Below, piece after piece: positions 4,574-6,779 of a stretch of DNA of 6,779 nucleotides. The stretch spans positions 1-6,779 of the forward strand of contig JAFXBH010000277.1 in the NCBI GenBank assembly GCA_017521875.1. The letters are read 5' to 3'. The stretch comes from Oscillospiraceae bacterium (GTDB lineage Bacteria > Bacillota > Clostridia > Oscillospirales > Oscillospiraceae). Numbering within the stretch: position 1 is the first letter of the stretch; each line of letters opens with the position of its first letter. The position numbers and the translations under genes were made by a program. Below the pieces are notes generated by a model, which was given only the letters and a program-made list of their open reading frames with translations, did no database searches and had not been told where the DNA came from.

Positions 4574-5272
4574 TTATAATACAAAACCGCCGTTGACCGA
4601 CAATATATGTCCGGTAACAAATTCCGCGTCGGCCAGGTATACCATAGCCTTCGCCACATCCTCCGGTCTGCCGTTTCTGCCTACGGGAGTTTGGTCTTTC
4701 AGTTGATTCATAATCTCCGGGTCTACCCCGGCGCACATATCCGTCTCGATCACACCGGGAGCGATACAGTTTACCCGAATACCTGCCGGCCCTAACTCCT
4801 GGGCCAGGGCTTTGGTCAGGGCGATCACCGCCCCTTTGGTAGCAGAGTACGCCACCTCACAGGATGCACCCACCTGCCCCCACATGGAACTAACGGTGAT
4901 GATACTGCCGGACTGTTTTTCCAAAAAAGACGGAAGCGCGGCTTTGATGCAGTGGTAGATGCCTTTCACATTTACATCAAACTGCCTGTCCCACTGCTCT
5001 TCCTGCAAGTCCTGCAGCAGACCGCTGACGCAAATGCCTGCGTTGCACACCAGCACATCTACCTCCGGAATTTGGGAAAAGGCGGTCTTCACTGCCTGCA
5101 TATCTGCCACATCGCAGCAAATGGCGGTAGCGCCGGTCTCTGCGGCTACGGCTTTGGCCTGATCGTGGGCTTTTTCATACAGGAAATACACCCGATCTCT
5201 CCGCCCGGCAAACTGCCGGACTGCCGCTGCGCCAATACCCCGGCTGCCGCCGGTGATCACAACTGTTGCCAT
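4574..5272 (-). CDS. Short-chain dehydrogenase/reductase, FabG-like
   Basis: A 232-residue classical SDR oxidoreductase with a Rossmann fold, probably using NADP(H). Seen: nucleotide-binding TGGSRGIG (7-14), CDVAD (53-57), NAG (77-79), Asn101 in NVKG, catalytic Ser129, and Tyr142/Lys146 in YSATK, 13 residues after the Ser as usual, then RVNCIAPGVIETDM (166-179) and the C-terminal SVNGG. The closest well-known relative is 3-oxoacyl-ACP reductase FabG. There are no fatty-acid genes nearby (acpP, fabD, fabF), so the substrate is open and no symbol is given. AGGGAGG (5284..5278) is five bases before the ATG. The gene begins 19 bases after the S1-domain gene and is likely co-transcribed with it and with rpiB. 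Cysteines are unusually numerous (52, 53, 76, 81, 108, 138, 169, 180). Confidence 0.9.
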   Translation of the reverse strand: MATVVITGGSRGIGAAAVRQFAGRRDRVYFLYEKAHDQAKAVAAETGATAICCDVADMQAVKTAFSQIPEVDVLVCNAGICVSGLLQDLQEEQWDRQFDVNVKGIYHCIKAALPSFLEKQSGSIITVSSMWGQVGASCEVAYSATKGAVIALTKALAQELGPAGIRVNCIAPGVIETDMCAGVDPEIMNQLKDQTPVGRNGRPEDVAKAMVYLADAEFVTGHILSVNGGFVL

Positions 5273-5291
5273 ACTATCCTCCCTGCAAAAA

Positions 5292-5729
5292 TTATCTTCT
5301 CCGGCTCTTGGTCCGATGGTCAGAATACTGCCGAAGGGAAGAAATTTTGCTGTCGGACTCGTTCATAAACTGCTTGAGTTTTTCTTCAAACAGTTGATCT
5401 GCGGTCTTAGGCGCAGGAGGGGGTGTAGGAGCAGTCCGGGCAGGACGGGGCGCCGGCGCGCCTTCCCGACGGACGGGCCGTTCTTCTTTCTGAGGCTTAG
5501 CCTCCAGCCGTTTGATTGACAGGTTTACCTTCCCTGCCTCTGCGCTGAGAACCATCACCTTCACATCCTGCCCTTCCGTCAGGTGCTGCCGGATGTCACT
5601 GACATAGGTATTGGACACCTCAGAGATATGTACCAATCCGGTCTTATTCTCCGGCAGGGTGATAAACGCGCCAAAATTGGTGATAGACTTGACTTTTCCT
5701 TCCAGAATTGCTCCAACTGTTAATTCCAT
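5292..5729 (-). CDS. yabR: S1-domain RNA-binding protein (YabR-like)
   Basis: A 145-residue protein with a single N-terminal S1/OB-fold domain (about 1-75), showing GKVKSITNFGAFITLP (11-26) and GLVHISEVS (31-39), the RNA-binding face. A Pro/Arg/Ala-rich linker (about 78-108) leads to a charged C-terminal helix (112-133) and a basic end SRRR. B. subtilis YabR, downstream of divIC, has the same S1 domain and position; its exact function is not settled. Start choice: homologues begin where ATG 5729 does (MELTVGAIL). An in-frame ATG at 5750 lies two bases after the divIC stop without any binding site. The only site, GGAGG (5748..5744), lies between the two and is 14 bases from 5729, which is long. 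The product is therefore secure and the start slightly less so. Confidence 0.85.
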   Translation of the reverse strand: MELTVGAILEGKVKSITNFGAFITLPENKTGLVHISEVSNTYVSDIRQHLTEGQDVKVMVLSAEAGKVNLSIKRLEAKPQKEERPVRREGAPAPRPARTAPTPPPAPKTADQLFEEKLKQFMNESDSKISSLRQYSDHRTKSRRR

Positions 5730-5743
5730 ATACGAAACTGCTT

Positions 5744-5748
5744 CCTCC
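5744..5748 (-). promoter_or_regulatory. Ribosome binding site placed between two candidate S1-gene starts
   Basis: GGAGG overlaps codons 1-3 of the longer reading (start 5750), so it cannot serve that start. It is 14 bases before ATG 5729, longer than the usual 5-10. Initiation at 5729, perhaps aided by coupling to divIC termination at 5752, is the best reading. Confidence 0.5.
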
Positions 5749-5751
5749 ATT

Positions 5752-6060
5752 TTAATTGCTGGGTGTAAAAAACTGGGTATCCGGGTCTACCAACCCCAAC
5801 TCCAGGGTTGCGATCCGCTTCACGCTTTCCACCGTACCCAGTTCTGCGATCTGCTTAGCCAGATTGCGGTTTTCCTGTTGAAGTTGCGCGGCCTGCAACT
5901 GCAGATCCGCCTGGTCTTTCCGGGCGGACTGGATAGAGATCCGCAGAGCGATCAGCGCCACCGTAGACAACACGATAGCCATTAGTACCACGCACTTCAC
6001 CAGTGTGGAACTGCGGCGGTATACCAGACGAATGTGACTGAAGGGATTGTTTTTTGCCAT
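5752..6060 (-). CDS. divIC: Septum formation initiator, DivIC/FtsB family
   Basis: A 102-residue bitopic membrane protein of the divisome, which in B. subtilis works with FtsL and DivIB at the septum. Seen: a short basic cytoplasmic N-terminus (to about 20), one membrane span (about 21-40), a coiled coil rich in Gln/Leu/Ala (about 44-74), and the family's closing segment VKRIATLELGLVDPDTQFF (80-98). Length is normal. The start is ATG 6060, with AAAGGAG (6076..6070) nine bases upstream; an ATG at 6099 has no site and would add a tail not typical of the family. Its first two thirds are overlapped in another frame by the yabQ reading (see yabQ). The S1-domain gene follows, as in B. subtilis. Confidence 0.92.
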   Translation of the reverse strand: MAKNNPFSHIRLVYRRSSTLVKCVVLMAIVLSTVALIALRISIQSARKDQADLQLQAAQLQQENRNLAKQIAELGTVESVKRIATLELGLVDPDTQFFTPSN

Positions 6061-6496
6061 GATGCTCTGCTCCTTTCCCGGATTTCTTCTTTTGCGCATA
6101 ACTCTTCCACTTTATTGTACCCCATTTTTTCCCACTTGCAAAGAGAAATTTTGCCCATTTCCAAAATTTTTTTAAACTTCTCCCCACCGGATGGAGGATT
6201 TTTCCGATCCACGCCCAAAATTTCTCCGGCACAGGCCGTAGCCACAGACCCACAGTCCTGTCCCACACAATGGCGCCGGCAATGGGCGTGGCAGTGTATC
6301 CCAGCCGTAGATCCCCCCGACAGATGGCAAATCCGTAGTACAGATACACCCACCCGGCAGCCAACACGAAGAGCAGATCCGGCAATGTTTTTCTGTTTCT
6401 CCGCAGGGGTCGCAAAAATCCGTACACCACCCCCAAAACACCGCCCAGCACCAGGCCAATGAGAAACCGGCTGAATGCCACACCCGGCGCGGTCAT
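5855..6496 (-). CDS. yabQ: Spore protein YabQ with extension into divIC
   Basis: A 213-residue reading of the YabQ family, membrane proteins made in the mother cell and needed for spore cortex formation in B. subtilis. Three hydrophobic spans are seen at about 11-28, 40-58 and 68-87, followed by a Lys/Trp-rich cytoplasmic tail (about 105-140). This part matches the family in layout. The ATG at 6496 overlaps the yabP stop as ATGA, so translation is probably coupled; a TTG at 6514 is less likely. Odd: no stop occurs before divIC, so residues 146-213 are encoded over divIC in another frame and have no YabQ-like character. Either the stop was lost and the protein carries a 68-residue new tail, or there is a small indel upstream. 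The N-terminal 140 residues are secure; the end is not. Confidence 0.8.
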   Translation of the reverse strand: MTAPGVAFSRFLIGLVLGGVLGVVYGFLRPLRRNRKTLPDLLFVLAAGWVYLYYGFAICRGDLRLGYTATPIAGAIVWDRTVGLWLRPVPEKFWAWIGKILHPVGRSLKKFWKWAKFLFASGKKWGTIKWKSYAQKKKSGKGAEHHGKKQSLQSHSSGIPPQFHTGEVRGTNGYRVVYGGADRSADLYPVRPERPGGSAVAGRATSTGKPQSG

Positions 6497-6762
6497 TCCA
6501 TCAGGCGCCGCCAAAAGGAACCGGCAGGCCGAGGTTCTTCATAAGTCAGGGCAGAAATATGCCCCTCCACCGCCACTTGTCCACCCTCCGGCAGCAGTGT
6601 CTTCAGTTGCAAATCTTTCCCCTGGACCACCAGCGTTCCTTGTTGGGTTCTGGCGATCACAGCAGTCTCGTCAAAACTGATCACTTCGGTGACGCCGGTC
6701 ACCGTCAGATTCTTTCTCTGATCCAATGTAAGTTTGTGGGGCAAAGCCGGTTGTTCGGTCAT
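6493..6762 (-). CDS. yabP: Spore coat assembly/sporulation protein YabP
   Basis: An 89-residue protein of the YabP family. In B. subtilis, yabP is expressed in the mother cell during sporulation, with yabQ downstream. Seen: LTLDQRKNLTVTGVTEVISFDE (11-32), close to the family's LTLENR...LTVTGV..V.SFDE pattern; a second block GTLVVQGKDLQLK (42-54); and VEGHISALTY (65-74). It is a small beta-rich protein without signal or membrane span. Start: AAGGAGG (6776..6770) is one base from ATG 6768 but seven from ATG 6762, so 6762 is used (MTEQPALPHK). The stop overlaps the yabQ start (ATGA). It is the first gene of the cluster seen here; the promoter, presumably sigma-E-like by analogy, would lie beyond the right edge. 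Confidence 0.93.
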   Translation of the reverse strand: MTEQPALPHKLTLDQRKNLTVTGVTEVISFDETAVIARTQQGTLVVQGKDLQLKTLLPEGGQVAVEGHISALTYEEPRPAGSFWRRLME

Positions 6763-6769
6763 ATCCATT

Positions 6770-6776
6770 CCTCCTT
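6770..6776 (-). promoter_or_regulatory. Ribosome binding site that fixes the yabP start
   Basis: AAGGAGG lies seven bases before ATG 6762 and only one before the in-frame ATG at 6768. The shorter protein is therefore the one made. The arrangement copies that at nifS, where an extra ATG also abuts the site. Confidence 0.75.
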
Positions 6777-6779
6777 CTC

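Noticed and set aside
4078..4596. Long plus-strand reading frame opposite rpiB
   Set aside because: It begins inside the terminator hairpin and runs antisense to rpiB; its peptide (His/Gly-rich) is what an antisense copy of rpiB yields.
5997..6353. Alternative minus-strand frame over the yabQ 3' part and divIC start
   Set aside because: It could be reached by a -1 shift at the A-run, but its peptide shows no YabQ or other family features and it ends within divIC.

Overview
The window looks like a chromosomal segment of an endospore-forming Firmicute, most likely a class Clostridia bacterium of the Oscillospiraceae/Ruminococcaceae kind. Reasons: it carries sporulation genes (spoIVB, yabP, yabQ), the divIC–S1-domain pair in the order known from Bacillus subtilis, strong AGGAGG-type ribosome binding sites, a NifS/NifU pair with an Rrf2-type regulator, and GTAG-headed palindromic repeats. 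The taxonomic call is inference. I see no phage, insertion sequence, CRISPR array, tRNA or rRNA.

Layout. (1) Positions 1-56, minus: the first 18 codons of an exported protein or lipoprotein, with its own sigma-A-type promoter at 80-108. (2) Positions 116-183: two inverted 25-bp REP-like palindromes directly behind the spoIVB stop, probably also ending its transcription. (3) 184-1152, minus: spoIVB, the forespore signalling protease. (4) 1153-1335: a divergent control region with a strong sigma-A promoter overlapped by two 19-bp inverted repeats, ACCTA-N9-TAGGT, which look like operators for the regulator encoded in the operon. (5) 1336-4063, plus: a tight four-gene operon, nifS (cysteine desulfurase), nifU/iscU (scaffold), an iscR-like Rrf2 repressor with four cysteines, and rpe (ribulose-phosphate 3-epimerase). 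(6) 4069-4100: a bidirectional terminator. (7) 4111-6762, minus: a six-gene cluster transcribed yabP, yabQ, divIC, S1-domain protein, FabG-like reductase, rpiB. YabP starts 17 bases from the right edge, so the cluster's promoter lies outside the window.

How the genes work together. The plus operon supplies iron-sulfur clusters: NifS delivers sulfur from cysteine, NifU holds the nascent cluster, and the Rrf2 protein probably senses cluster supply and feeds back on the promoter. Rpe is translated from a site overlapping the regulator's stop codon and faces rpiB across the shared terminator, so the two enzymes that act on ribulose 5-phosphate sit end to end. The minus cluster joins spore-coat/cortex assembly (yabP, yabQ), division (divIC) and an RNA-binding S1 protein.

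Main oddities: the paired operators over the isc promoter; a Cys/His tail (CDHCDHCH) on the scaffold protein; the yabQ frame running 206 bases into divIC; the REP pair with a compensatory stem change; and a SpoIVB with almost no linker between its membrane anchor and PDZ domain. The gene families are all known. I found no entirely new system; the novelty is in regulation and arrangement.
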